From Euwallacea fornicatus (Eukaryota; Arthropoda; Insecta; Coleoptera; Curculionidae), in contig NW_027096041.1 of assembly GCF_040115645.1 (NCBI RefSeq), positions 62,001-126,000 of the forward strand: 64,000 nt of DNA, written 5' to 3'. Shown here in pieces: positions 38,601 through 51,511 of this stretch. Each line of letters begins with the position of its first letter. Position 1 is the stretch's first letter. The translations under genes and the position numbers were made by a program. The notes under the pieces are model-generated. The model saw only the letters and a list, made by a program, of their open reading frames with translations, was not told the DNA's origin and ran no database searches.

Positions 38601-40257
38601 GACATCTTCAAAATCTCGTCGATCTGAATAATTTGACACTTTGTTTAAGGAATTTGGTCCTAATTTGCCGAAGTTATCGATCTTCAAAGTTTGAAAAGTC
38701 ACACAACTTGTGTGTTTGAGCACATAAAGTACTATTTTTCTTGGAAGTTCAACAAGATGCAATCATGATGTGTTGTGACATCTTCAAAATCTCGTCGATC
38801 TGATTATATTGACACTTTGTTTAAGGAATTTGTTCCTCATTTGCCGAAGTTATCGAGCTTCAAAGTTTGAAAAGTCACAAAAGATGTGTGTTTGAGCACA
38901 TAAAGTTCTATTTTTCTTGGAAGTTCAACAAGATGCAATCATGGTGTGTTGTAACATCTTCAAAATCTCGTCGATCTGATTATATTGACACTTTGTTTAA
39001 GGAATTTGGTCCTCATATGCCGAAGTTATCGAGCTTCAAAGTTTGAAAAGTCACACAAGATGTGTGTTTGAGCACATAAAGTACTATTTTTCTCGGAAGT
39101 TCAACAAGATGCAATCATGTTGTGTTGTAACATCTTCAAAATCTCGTCGATCTGATTACTTTGACACTTTGTTTAAGGAATTTGGTCCTCATTTGCCGAA
39201 GTTATCGAGCTTCAAATTTGAAAAGTCACACAAGTTGTGTGTTTGAGCACATAAAGTACTATTTTTCTTGGAAGTTCAACAAGATGCAATCATGGTGTGT
39301 TGTAACATCTTCAAAATCTCGTCGATCTGATTAATTTGACACTTTGTTTAACGAATTTGGTCCTCATATGCCGAAGTTATCGAGCTTCAAAGTTTGAAAA
39401 GTCACAAAAGATGTGTGTTTGAGCTCATAAAGTACTATTTTTCTCTGAAGTTCAACAAGATGCAATCATGATGTGTTGTAACATCTTCAAAATCTCGTCG
39501 ATCTGATTAATTTGACACTTTGTTTAAGGAATTTGGTCCTCATTTGCCTAAGTTATCGAGCTTCAAAGTTTGAAAAGTCACACAACTTGTGTGTTTGAGC
39601 ACATAAAGTACTATTTTTCTTGGAAGTTCAACAAGATGCAATCATGATGTGTTGTGACATCTTCAAAATCTCGTCGATCTGATTATATTGACACTTTGTT
39701 TAAGGAATTTGGTCCTCATATGCCGAAGTTATCGAGCTTCAAAGTTTGAAAAGTCACTCAAGTTGTGTGTTTGAGCACATAAAGTACTATTTTTCTTGGA
39801 AGTTCAACAAGATGCAATCATGATGTGTTGTAACATCTTCAAAATCTCGTCGATCTGATTATATTGACACTTTGTTTAAGGAATTTGGTCCTCATATGCC
39901 GAAGTTATCGAGCTTCAAAGTTTGAAAAGTCACACAAGTTGTGTGTTTGAGCACATAAAGTACTATTTTTCTTGGAAGTTCAACAAGATGCAATCATGAT
40001 GTGTTGTAACATCTTCAAAATCTCGTCGATCTGATTAATTTGACACTTTGTTTAAGGAATTTGGTCCTCATTTGCCGAAGTTATCGAGCTTCAAAGTTTG
40101 AAAAGTCACAAAAGATGTGTGTTTGAGCACATAAAGTTCTATTTTTCTTGGAAGTTCAACAAAATGCAATCATGTTGTGTTGTAACATCTTCAAAACCTC
40201 GTCGATCTGATTAATTTGACACTTTGTTTAAGGAATTTGGTCCTCATTTGCCGAAGT
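35684..40257 (+). repeat. Higher-order unit, copy 2 (4,574 bp, 26 monomers)
   Basis: This partner of 31110-35683 ends where AAGTCACACAAG with TTTCAGCAC (about 40280) replaces the CACTCAAG monomer. Its right part, about 38.4-40.27 kb, recurs in rearranged form at about 46.0-47.8 kb (offsets 7,565-7,566, and 6,511 for one monomer run). About 39.7-40.27 kb recurs at about 42.66-43.26 kb (offset 2,992, exactly 17 monomers). Confidence 0.9.
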
Positions 40258-41011
40258 TATCGAGCTTCAAAGTTTGAAAAGTCACACAAGTTGTGTGTTT
40301 CAGCACATAAAGTACTATTTTTCTTGGAAGTTCAACAAGATGCAATCATGCTGTGTTGTAACATCTTCAAAATCTCGTCGATCTGATTAATTTGACACTT
40401 TGTTTAAGGAATTTGGTCCTCATTTGCCGAAGTTATCGAGCTTCAAATTTTGAAAAGTCACACAAGTTGTGTGTTTGAGCACATAAAGTAATATTTTTCT
40501 CGGAAGTTCAACAAGATGCAATTCTGATGTGTTGTGACATCTTCAAAATCTCGTCGATCTGAATAATTTGACACTTTGTTTAAGGAATTTGGTCCTAATT
40601 TGCCGAAGTTATCGATCTTCAAAGTTTGAAAAGTCACACAACTTGTGTGTTTGAGCACATAAAGTACTATTTTTCTTGGAAGTTCAACAAGATGCAATCA
40701 TGATGTGTTGTAACATCTTCAAAATCTCGTCGATCTGATTAATTTGACACTTTGTTTAAGGAATTTGGTCATCATATGTCGAAGTTATCGAGCTTCAAAG
40801 TTTGAAAACTCACAAAAGATGTGTGTTTGAGCTCATAAAGTACTATTTTTCTCTGAAGTTCAACAAGATGCAATCATGATGTGTTGTAACATCTTCAAAA
40901 TCTCGTCGATCTGATTAATTTGACACTTTGTTTAAGGAATTTGGTCCTCATTTGCCGAAGTTATCGAGCTTCAAATTTTGAAAAGTCACACAAGTTGTGT
41001 GTTTGAGCACA

Positions 41012-41715
41012 TAAAGTACTATTTTTCTTGGAAGTTCTACAAGATGCAATTCTGATGTGTTGTGACATCTTCAAAATCTCGTCGATCTGATTAATTTGAC
41101 ACTTTGTTTAAGGAATTTGGTCCTAATTTGCCGAAGTTATCGATCTTCAAAATTTGAAAAGTCACAAAAGTTGTGTGTTTGAGCACATAAAGTAATATTT
41201 TTCTCGGAAGTTCAACAAGATGCAATTCTGATGTGTTGTGACATCTTCAAAATCTCGTCGATCTGAATAATTTGACACTTTGTTTAAGGAATTTGGTCCT
41301 CATTTGCCAAAGTTATCGAGCTTCAAATTTTGAAAAGTCACACAAGTTGTGTGTTTGAGCATATAAAGTACTATTTTTCTGGGAAATTCAACAAGATGCA
41401 ATCATGATGTGTTATAACATCTTCAAAATCTCATCGATCTGATTAATTTGACACTTTGTTTAAGGAATTTGGTCCTCATTTGCCGAAGTTATCGAGCTTC
41501 AAAGTTTGAAAAGTCACAAAAGATGTGTGTTTGAGCACATAAAGTACTATTTTTCTCGGAAGTTCAACAAGATGCAATTCTGATGTGTTGTGACATCTTC
41601 AAAATCTCGTCGATCTGAATAATTTGACACTTTGTTTAAGGAATTTGGTCCTAATTTGCCGAAGTTATCGATCTTCAAAGTTTGAAACGTCACACAACTT
41701 GTGTGTTTGAGCACA
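41012..41715 (+). repeat. Four-monomer unit, copy 1 (704 bp)
   Basis: It repeats at 41716-42435 with an offset of exactly 704 bp. Markers in order are TTCTACAAG, AGTAATATTT, CTCATTTGCCAAAG and CTGGGAAATTC with GTTATAAC and CTCATCG. Parts of the same string reappear at 43.68-44.1 kb, 1,936 bp (11 monomers) further on. Confidence 0.8.
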
Positions 41716-42435
41716 TAAAGTACTATTTTTCTTGGAAGTTCTACAAGATGCAATTCTGATGTGTTGTGACATCTTCAAAATCTCGTCGATCTGAATAATT
41801 TGACACTTTGTTTAAGGAATTTGGTCCTAATTTGCCGAAGTTATCGATCTTCAAAATTTGAAAAGTCACAAAAGTTGTGTGTTTGAGCACATAAAGTAAT
41901 ATTTTTCTCGGAAGTTCAACAAGATGCAATTCTGATGTGTTGTGACATCTTCAAAATCTCGTCGATCTGAATAATTTGACACTTTGTTTAAGGAATTTGG
42001 TCCTCATTTGCCAAAGTTATCGAGCTTCAAATTTTGAAAAGTCACACAAGTTGTGTGTTTGAGCATATAAAGTACTATTTTTCTGGGAAATTCAACAAGA
42101 TGCAATCATGATGTGTTATAACATCTTCAAAATCTCATCGATCTGATTAATTTGACACTTTGTTTAAGGAATTTGGTCCTCATTTGCCGAAGTTATCGAG
42201 CTTCAAAGTTTGAAAAGTCACAAAAGATGTGTGTTTGAGCACATAAAGTACTATTTTTCTCGGAAGTTCAACAAGATGCAATTCTGATGTGTTGTGACAT
42301 CTTCAAAATCTCGTCGATCTGAATAATTTGACACTTTGTTTAAGGAATTTGGTCCTAATTTGCCGAAGTTATCGATCTTCAAAGTTTGAAAAGTCACACA
42401 ACTTGTGTGTTTGAGCACATAAAGTACTATTTTTC
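41716..42435 (+). repeat. Four-monomer unit, copy 2 (about 704 bp)
   Basis: This repeats 41012-41715. It differs near its start (GAATAATTT for GATTAATTT at about 41793) and ends where the TTCAACAAG, CAATCATG monomer replaces the TTCTACAAG one. Confidence 0.8.
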
Positions 42436-42659
42436 TTGGAAGTTCAACAAGATGCAATCATGATGTGTTGTAACATCTTCAAAATCTCGTCGATCTGATT
42501 AATTTGACACTTTGTTTAAGGAATTTGGTCATCATATGTCGAAGTTATCGAGCTTCAAAGTTTGAAAACTCACAAAAGATGTGTGTTTGAGCTCATAAAG
42601 TACTATTTTTCTCTGAAGTTCAACAAGATGCAATCATGATGTGTTGTAACATCTTCAAA

Positions 42660-43800
42660 ATCTCGTCGATCTGATTATATTGACACTTTGTTTAAGGAAT
42701 TTGGTCCTCATATGCCGAAGTTATCGAGCTTCAAAGTTTGAAAAGTCACTCAAGTTGTGTGTTTGAGCACATAAAGTACTATTTTTCTTGGAAGTTCAAC
42801 AAGATGCAATCATGATGTGTTGTAACATCTTCAAAATCTCGTCGATCTGATTATATTGACACTTTGTTTAAGGAATTTGGTCCTCATATGCCGAAGTTAT
42901 CGAGCTTCAAAGTTTGAAAAGTCACACAAGTTGTGTGTTTGAGCACATAAAGTACTATTTTTCTTGGAAGTTCAACAAGATGCAATCATGATGTGTTGTA
43001 ACATCTTCAAAATCTCGTCGATCTGATTAATTTGACACTTTGTTTAAGGAATTTGGTCCTCATTTGCCGAAGTTATCGAGCTTCAAAGTTTGAAAAGTCA
43101 CAAAAGATGTGTGTTTGAGCACATAAAGTTCTATTTTTCTTGGAAGTTCAACAAAATGCAATCATGTTGTGTTGTAACATCTTCAAAACCTCGTCGATCT
43201 GATTAATTTGACACTTTGTTTAAGGAATTTGGTCCTCATTTGCCGAAGTTATCGAGCTTCAAAGTTTGAAAAGTCACAAAAGATGTGTGTTTGAGCACAT
43301 AAAGTACTATTTTTCTTGGAAGTTCAACAAGATGCAATCATGATGTGTTGTAACATCTTCAAAATCTCGTCGATCTGATTAATTTGACACTTTGTTTAAG
43401 GAATTTGGTCCTCATTTGCCGAAGTTATCGAGCTTCAAATTTTGAAAAGTCACACAAGTTGTGTGTTTGAGCACATAAAATAATATTTTTCTCGGAAGTT
43501 CAACAAGATGCAATTCTGATGTGTTGTGACATCTTCAAAATCTCGTCGATCTGAATAATTTGACACTTTGTTTAAGGAATTTGGTCCTAATTTGCCGAAG
43601 TTATCGATCTTCAAAGTTTGAAACGTCACACAACTTGTGTGTTTGAGCACATAAAGTACTATTTTTCTTGGAAGTTCTACAAGATGCAATTCTGATGTGT
43701 TGTGACATCTTCAAAATCTCGTCGATCTGAATAATTTGACACTTTGTTTAAGGAATTTGGTCCTAATTTGCCGAAGTTATCGATCTTCAAAATTTGAAAA
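42660..43800 (+). repeat. Segment B, dispersed copy also at ~47.23-48.37 kb
   Basis: The variant order (CACTCAAG, GATTATATT, AGTTCTATTT, AAACCTCG, then AATATTTT and TTCTACAAG) recurs at an offset of 4,573 bp, again about 26 monomers. Small differences: 43488 has AAAATAATATT where the other copy has AAAGTAATATT, and 47586 has CAAATTCTCG. About 48.47-49.0 kb is a further partial copy, 1,231 bp (about 7 monomers) after 47.25-47.8 kb. Confidence 0.75.
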
Positions 43801-46800
43801 GTCACAAAAGTTGTGTGTTTGAGCACATAAAGTAATATTTTTCTCGGAAGTTCAACAAGATGCAATTCTGATGTGTTGTGACATCTTCAAAATCTCGTCG
43901 ATCTGAATAATTTGACACTTTGTTTAAGGAATTTGGTCCTCATTTGCCAAAGTTATCGAGCTTCAAATTTTGAAAAGTCACACAAGTTGTGTGTTTGAGC
44001 ATATAAAGTACTATTTTTCTGGGAAATTCAACAAGATGCAATCATGATGTGTTATAACATCTTCAAAATCTCATCGATCTGATTAATTTGACACTTTGTT
44101 TAAGGAATTTGGTCCTAATTTGCCGAAGTTATCGATCTTCAAAATTTGAAAAGTCACAAAAGTTGTGTGTTTGAGCACATAAAGTAATATTTTTCTCGGA
44201 AGTTCAACAAGATGCAATTCTGATGTGTTGTGACATCTTCAAAATCTCGTCGATCTGAATAATTTGACACTTTGTTTAAGGAATTTGGTCCTAATTTGCC
44301 GAAGTTATCGATCTTCAAAATTTGAAAAGTCACAAAAGTTGTGTGTTTGAGCACATAAAGTAATATTTTTCTCGGAAGTTCAACAAGATGCAATTCTGAT
44401 GTGTTGTGACATCTTCAAAATCTCGTCGATCTGAATAATTTGACACTTTGTTTAAGGAATTTGGTCCTCATTTGCCAAAGTTATCGAGCTTCAAATTTTG
44501 AAAAGTCACACAAGTTGTGTGTTTGAGCATATAAAGTACTATTTTTCTGGGAAATTCAACAAGATGCAATCATGATGTGTTATAACATCTTCAAAATCTC
44601 GTCGATCTGAATAATTTGACACTTTGTTTAAGGAATTTGGTCCTAATTTGCCGAAGTTATCGATCTTCAAAGTTTGAAAAGTCACACAACTTGTGTGTTT
44701 GAGCACATAAAGTACTATTTTTCTTGGAAGTTCAACAAGATGCAATCATGATGTGTTGTAACATCTTCAAAATCTCGTCGATCTGATTAATTTGACACTT
44801 TGTTTAAGGAATTTGGTCATCATATGTCGAAGTTATCGAGCTTCAAAGTTTGAAAACTCACAAAAGATGTGTGTTTGAGCTCATAAAGTACTATTTTTCT
44901 CTGAAGTTCAACAAGATGCAATCATGATGTGTTGTAACATCTTCAAAATCTCGTCGATCTGATTAATTTGACACTTTGTTTAAGGAATTTGGTCCTCATT
45001 TGCCGAAGTTATCGAGCTTCAAATTTTGAAAAGTCACACAAGTTGTGTGTTTGAGCATATAAAGTACTATTTTTCTGGGAAATTCAACAAGATGCAATCA
45101 TGATGTGTTGTGACATCTTCAAAATCTCGTCGATCTGAATAATTTGACACTTTGTTTAAGGAATTTGGTCCTCATTTGCCGAAGTTATCGAGCTTCAAAG
45201 TTTGAAAAGTCACAAAAGATGTGTGTTTGAGCTCATAAAGTACTATTTTTCTCTGAAGTTCAACAAGATGCAATCATGATGTGTTGTAACATCTTCAAAA
45301 TCTCGTCGATCTGATTAATTTGACACTTTGTTTAAGGAATTTGGTCCTCATTTGCCTAAGTTATCGAGCTTCAAAGTTTGAAAAGTCACAAAAGATGTGT
45401 GTTTGAGCACATAAAGTACTATTTTTCTTGGAAGTTCAACAAGATGCAATCATGGTGTGTTGTAACATCTTCAAAATCTCGTCGATCTGATTATATTGAC
45501 ACTTTGTTTAAGGAATTTGGTCCTCATATGCCGAAGCTATCGAGCTTCAAAGTTTGAAAAGTCACACAAGATGTGTGTTTGAGCACATAAAGTACTATTT
45601 TTCTCGGAAGTTCAACAAGATGCAATCATGTTGTGTTGTAACATCTTCAAAATCTCGTCGATCTGATTACTTTGACACTTTGTTTAAGGAATTTGGTCCT
45701 CATTTGCCGAAGTTATCGAGCTTCAAATTTGAAAAGTCACACAAGTTGTGTGTTTGAGCACATAAAGTACTATTTTTCTTGGAAGTTCAACAAGATGCAA
45801 TCATGGTGTGTTGTAACATCTTCAAAATCTCGTCGATCTGATTAATTTGACACTTTGTTTAACGAATTTGGTCCTCATATGCCGAAGTTATCGAGCTTCA
45901 AAATTTGAAAAGTCACAAAAGATGTGTGTTTGAGCTCATAAAGTACTATTTTTCTCTGAAGTTCAACAAGATGCAATCATGATGTGTTGTAACATCTTCA
46001 AAATCTCGTCGATCTGAATAATTTGACACTTTGTTTAAGGAATTTGGTCCTCATTTGCCGAAGTTATCGATCTTCAAAGTTTGAAACGTCACACAACTTG
46101 TGTGTTTGAGCACATAAAGTACTATTTTTCTTGGAAGTTCTACAAGATGCAATTCTGATGTGTTGTGACATCTTCAAAATCTCGTCGATCTGAATAATTT
46201 GACACTTTGTTTAAGGAATTTGGTCCTAATTTGCCGAAGTTATCGATCTTCAAAGTTTGAAAAGTCACACAACTTGTGTGTTTGAGCACATAAAGTACTA
46301 TTTTTCTTGGAAGTTCAACAAGATGCAATCATGATGTGTTGTGACATCTTCAAAATCTCGTCGATCTGATTATATTGACACTTTGTTTAAGGAATTTGGT
46401 CCTCATTTGCCGAAGTTATCGAGCTTCAAAGTTTGAAAAGTCACAAAAGATGTGTGTTTGAGCACATAAAGTTCTATTTTTCTTGGAAGTTCCACAAGAT
46501 GCAATCATGGTGTGTTGTAACATCTTCAAAATCTCGTCGATCTGATTACTTTGACACTTTGTTTAAGGAATTTGGTCCTCATTTGCCGAAGTTATCGAGC
46601 TTCAAATTTGAAAAGTCACACAAGTTGTGTGTTTGAGCACATAAAGTACTATTTTTCTCGGAAGTTCAACAAGATGCAATCATGTTGTGTTGTAACATCT
46701 TCAAAATCTCGTCGATCTGATTACTTTGACACTTTGTTTAAGGAATTTGGTCCTCATTTGCCGAAGTTATCGAGCTTCAAATTTGAAAAGTCACACAAGT

Positions 46801-49129
46801 TGTGTGTTTGAGCACATAAAGTACTATTTTTCTTGGAAGTTCAACAAGATGCAATCATGGTGTGTTGTAACATCTTCAAAATCTCGTCGATCTGATTAAT
46901 TTGACACTTTGTTTAACGAATTTGGTCCTCATATGCCGAAGTTATCGAGCTTCAAAGTTTGAAAAGTCACAAAAGATGTGTGTTTGAGCTCATAAAGTAC
47001 TATTTTTCTCTGAAGTTCAACAAGATGCAATCATGATGTGTTGTAACATCTTCAAAATCTCGTCGATCTGATTAATTTGACACTTTGTTTAAGGAATTTG
47101 GTCCTCATTTGCCTAAGTTATCGAGCTTCAAAGTTTGAAAAGTCACACAACTTGTGTGTTTGAGCACATAAAGTACTATTTTTCTTGGAAGTTCAACAAG
47201 ATGCAATCATGATGTGTTGTGACATCTTCAAAATCTCGTCGATCTGATTATATTGACACTTTGTTTAAGGAATTTGGTCCTCATATGCCGAAGTTATCGA
47301 GCTTCAAAGTTTGAAAAGTCACTCAAGTTGTGTGTTTGAGCACATAAAGTACTATTTTTCTTGGAAGTTCAACAAGATGCAATCATGATGTGTTGTAACA
47401 TCTTCAAAATCTCGTCGATCTGATTATATTGACACTTTGTTTAAGGAATTTGGTCCTCATATGCCGAAGTTATCGAGCTTCAAAGTTTGAAAAGTCACAC
47501 AAGTTGTGTGTTTGAGCACATAAAGTACTATTTTTCTTGGAAGTTCAACAAGATGCAATCATGATGTGTTGTAACATCTTCAAATTCTCGTCGATCTGAT
47601 TAATTTGACACTTTGTTTAAGGAATTTGGTCCTCATTTGCCGAAGTTATCGAGCTTCAAAGTTTGAAAAGTCACAAAAGATGTGTGTTTGAGCACATAAA
47701 GTTCTATTTTTCTTGGAAGTTCAACAAAATGCAATCATGTTGTGTTGTAACATCTTCAAAACCTCGTCGATCTGATTAATTTGACACTTTGTTTAAGGAA
47801 TTTGGTCCTCATTTGCCGAAGTTATCGAGCTTCAAAGTTTGAAAAGTCACAAAAGATGTGTGTTTGAGCACATAAAGTACTATTTTTCTTGGAAGTTCAA
47901 CAAGATGCAATCATGATGTGTTGTAACATCTTCAAAATCTCGTCGATCTGATTAATTTGACACTTTGTTTAAGGAATTTGGTCCTCATTTGCCGAAGTTA
48001 TCGAGCTTCAAATTTTGAAAAGTCACACAAGTTGTGTGTTTGAGCACATAAAGTAATATTTTTCTCGGAAGTTCAACAAGATGCAATTCTGATGTGTTGT
48101 GACATCTTCAAAATCTCGTCGATCTGAATAATTTGACACTTTGTTTAAGGAATTTGGTCCTAATTTGCCGAAGTTATCGATCTTCAAAGTTTGAAACGTC
48201 ACACAACTTGTGTGTTTGAGCACATAAAGTACTATTTTTCTTGGAAGTTCTACAAGATGCAATTCTGATGTGTTGTGACATCTTCAAAATCTCGTCGATC
48301 TGAATAATTTGACACTTTGTTTAAGGAATTTGGTCCTAATTTGCCGAAGTTATCGATCTTCAAAGTTTGAAAAGTCACACAACTTGTGTGTTTGAGCACA
48401 TAAAGTACTATTTTTCTTGGAAGTTCAACAAGATGCAATCATGATGTGTTGTGACATCTTCAAAATCTCGTCGATCTGATTATATTGACACTTTGTTTAA
48501 GGAATTTGGTCCTCATATGCCGAAGTTATCGAGCTTCAAAGTTTGAAAAGTCACTCAAGTTGTGTGTTTGAGCACATAAAGTACTATTTTTCTTGGAAGT
48601 TCAACAAGATGCAATCATGATGTGTTGTAACATCTTCAAAATCTCGTCGATCTGATTATATTGACACTTTGTTTAAGGAATTTGGTCCTCATATGCCGAA
48701 GTTATCGAGCTTCAAAATTTGAAAAGTCACACAAGTTGTGTGTTTGAGCACATAAAGTACTATTTTTCTTGGAAGTTCAACAAGATGCAATCATGATGTG
48801 TTGTAACATCTTCAAAATCTCGTCGATCTGATTAATTTGACACTTTGTTTAAGGAATTTGGTCCTCATTTGCCGAAGTTATCGAGCTTCAAAGTTTGAAA
48901 AGTCACAAAAGATGTGTGTTTGAGCACATAAAGTTCTATTTTTCTTGGAAGTTCAACAAAATGCAATCATGTTGTGTTGTAACATCTTCAAAACCTCGTC
49001 GATCTGATTAATTTGACACTTTGTTTAAGGAATTTGGTCCTCATTTGCCGAAGTTTTCGAGCTTCAAATTTTGAAAAGTCACACAAGTTGTGTGTTTGAG
49101 CACATAAAGTAATATTTTTCTCGGAAGTT

Positions 49130-49850
49130 CAACAAGATGCAATTCTGATGTGTTGTGACATCTTCAAAATCTCGTCGATCTGAATAATTTGACACTTTGT
49201 TTAAGGAATTTGGTCCTAATTTGCCGAACTTATCGATCTTCAAAGTTTGAAACGTCACACAACTTGTGTGTTTGAGCACATAAAGTACTATTTTTCTTGG
49301 AAGTTCTACAAGATGCAATTCTGATGTGTTGTGACATCTTCAAAATCTCGTCGATCTGAATAATTTGACACTTTGTTTAAGGAATTTGGTCCTAATTTGC
49401 CGAAGTTATCGATCTTCAAAGTTTGAAACGTCACACAACTTGTGTGTTTGAGCACATAAAGTACTATTTTTCTCGGAAGTTCTACAAGATGCAATTCTGA
49501 TGTGTTGTGACATCTTCAAAATCTCGTCGATCTGAATAATTTGACACTTTGTTTAAGGAATTTGGTCCTAATTTGCCGAAGTTATCGATCTTCAAAGTTT
49601 GAAACGTCACACAACTTGTGTGTTTGAGCACATAAAGTACTATTTTTCTTGGAAGTTCTACAAGATGCAATTCTGATGTGTTGTGACATCTTCAAAATCT
49701 CGTCGATCTGAATAATTTGACACTTTGTTTAAGGAATTTGGTCCTAATTTGCCGAAGTTATCGATCTTCAAAATTTGAAAAGTCACAAAAGTTGTGTGTT
49801 TGAGCACATAAAGTACTATTTTTCTCGGAAGTTCAACAAGATGCAATTCT
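49130..49850 (+). repeat. Run of four nearly identical single monomers
   Basis: Neighbouring monomers about 49135-49310, 49311-49486, 49487-49662 and 49663-49838 share the same type (TTCTACAAG or TTCAACAAG, CAATTCTG, GAATAATTT, CCTAATTTG, CGATCTTC), and three of them have GAAACGTCAC. Elsewhere neighbours usually belong to different types, so this looks like recent single-monomer amplification and not copying of a multimer. Confidence 0.75.
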
Positions 49851-50279
49851 GATGTGTTGTGACATCTTCAAAATCTCGTCGATCTGAATAATTTGACACT
49901 TTGTTTAAGGAATTTGGTCCTAATTTGCCGAAGTTATCGATCTTCAAAGTTTGAAAAGTCACACAACTTGTGTGTTTGAGCACATAAAGTACTATTTTTC
50001 TTGGAAGTTCAACAAGATGCAATCATGATGTGTTGTAACATCTTCAAAATCTCGTCGATCTGATTAATTTGACACTTTGTTTAAGGAATTTGGTCATCAT
50101 ATGTCGAAGTTATCGAGCTTCAAAGTTTGAAAACTCACAAAAGATGTGTGTTTGAGCTCATAAAGTACTATTTTTCTCTGAAGTTCAACAAGATGCAATC
50201 ATGATGTGTTGTAACATCTTCAAAATCTCGTCGATCTGATTAATTTGACACTTTGTTTAAGGAATTTGGTCCTCATTTG

Positions 50280-51511
50280 CCGAAGTTATCGAGCTTCAAA
50301 TTTTGAAAAGTCACACAAGTTGTGTGTTTGAGCACATAAAGTACTATTTTTCTTGGAAGTTCAACAAGATGCAATCATGATGTGTTGTAACATCTTCAAA
50401 ATCTCGTCGATCTGATTAATTTGACACTTTGTTTAAGGAATTTGGTCCTCATTTGCCGAAGTTATCGAGCTTCAAAGTTTGAAAAGTCACAAAAGATGTG
50501 TGTTTGAGCTCATAAAGTACTATTTTTCTTTGAAGTTCAACAAGATGCAATCATGATGTGTTGTAACATCTTCAAAATCTCGTCGATCTGATTAATTTGA
50601 CACTTTGTTTAAGGAATTTGGTCCTCATTTGCCGAAGTTATCGAGCTTCAAAGTTTGAAAAGTCACTCAAGTTGTGTGTTTGTGCACATATAGTACTATT
50701 TTTCTCGGAAGTTCAACAAGATGCAATCATGTTGTGTTGTAACATCTTCAAAATCTCGTCGATCTGATTAATTTGACACTTTGTTTAAGGAATTTGGTCC
50801 TCATTTGCCGAAGTTATCGAGCTTCAAATTTTGAAAAGTCACACAAGTTGTGTGTTTGAGCACATAAAGTACTATTTTTCTGGGAAATTCAACAAGATGC
50901 AATCATGATGTGTTATAACATCTTCAAAATCTCATCGATCTGATTAATTTGACACTTTGTTTAAGGAATTTGGTCCTCATTTGCCGAAGTTATCGAGCTT
51001 CAAAGTTTGAAAAGTCACAAAAGATGTGTGTTTGAGCACATAAAGTACTATTTTTCTCGGAAGTTCTACAAGATGCAATTCTGATGTGTTGTGACATCTT
51101 CAAAATCTCGTCGATCTGAATAATTTGACACTTTGTTTAAGGAATTTGGTCCTAATTTGCCGAAGTTATCGATCTTCAAAATTTGAAAAGTCACAAAAGT
51201 TGTGTGTTTGAGCACATAAAGTAATATTTTTCTCGGAAGTTCAACAAGATGCAATTCTGATGTGTTGTGACATCTTCAAAATCTCGTCGATCTGAATAAT
51301 TTGACACTTTGTTTAAGGAATTTGGTCCTAATTTGCCGAAGTTATCGATCTTCAAAGTTTGAAAAGTCACACAACTTGTGTGTTTGAGCACATAAAGTAC
51401 TATTTTTCTTGGAAGTTCAACAAGATGCAATCATGATTTGTTGTGACATCTTCAAAATCTCGTCGATCTGATTATATTGACACTTTGTTTAAGGAATTTG
51501 GTCCTCATATG
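50280..51511 (+). repeat. Higher-order unit, copy 1 of 3 (1,232 bp, 7 monomers)
   Basis: The markers CTTTGAAG, GTGCACAT, CTGGGAAATTC with TATAAC and CTCATCG, TTCTACAAG, AGTAATATTT and CATGATTTG recur every 1,232 bp (exactly 7 x 176). Copy 1 has ATATAGTAC near 50688 and GAGCACATAAAG near 50868, where copies 2 and 3 have ATAAAGTAC and GCATATAAAG. It also has GTGTTATAAC where they have GTATTATAAC. Confidence 0.88.

Larger units (their letters stand above)
23000..40300 (+). repeat. Middle zone: sub-families with GCTGTGTTG and CATCGTC markers
   Basis: Monomers with CATGCTGTGTTG (24690 to about 40350), ACATCGTCAAAA (24350 to about 36310), TGTACCATC (27161, 28921, 31561, 36135) and AGTACTTTTTTT (27650 to about 37320) are confined to this zone as far as I can see. 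The zone is built from overlapping 15-mer and 26-mer duplications that share many of the same monomers. Confidence 0.75.

Noticed and set aside
5748..46811. Forward reading frames of 60-91 codons at 5748-5930, 9964-10146, 25046-25321, 34469-34672, 39043-39246, 45554-45757, 46433-46636 and 46551-46811
   Set aside because: They are short, in satellite sequence, and opened by single changes such as GATTAC for GATTAA. There is no recognisable domain, no flanking gene structure and no support beyond chance openness.
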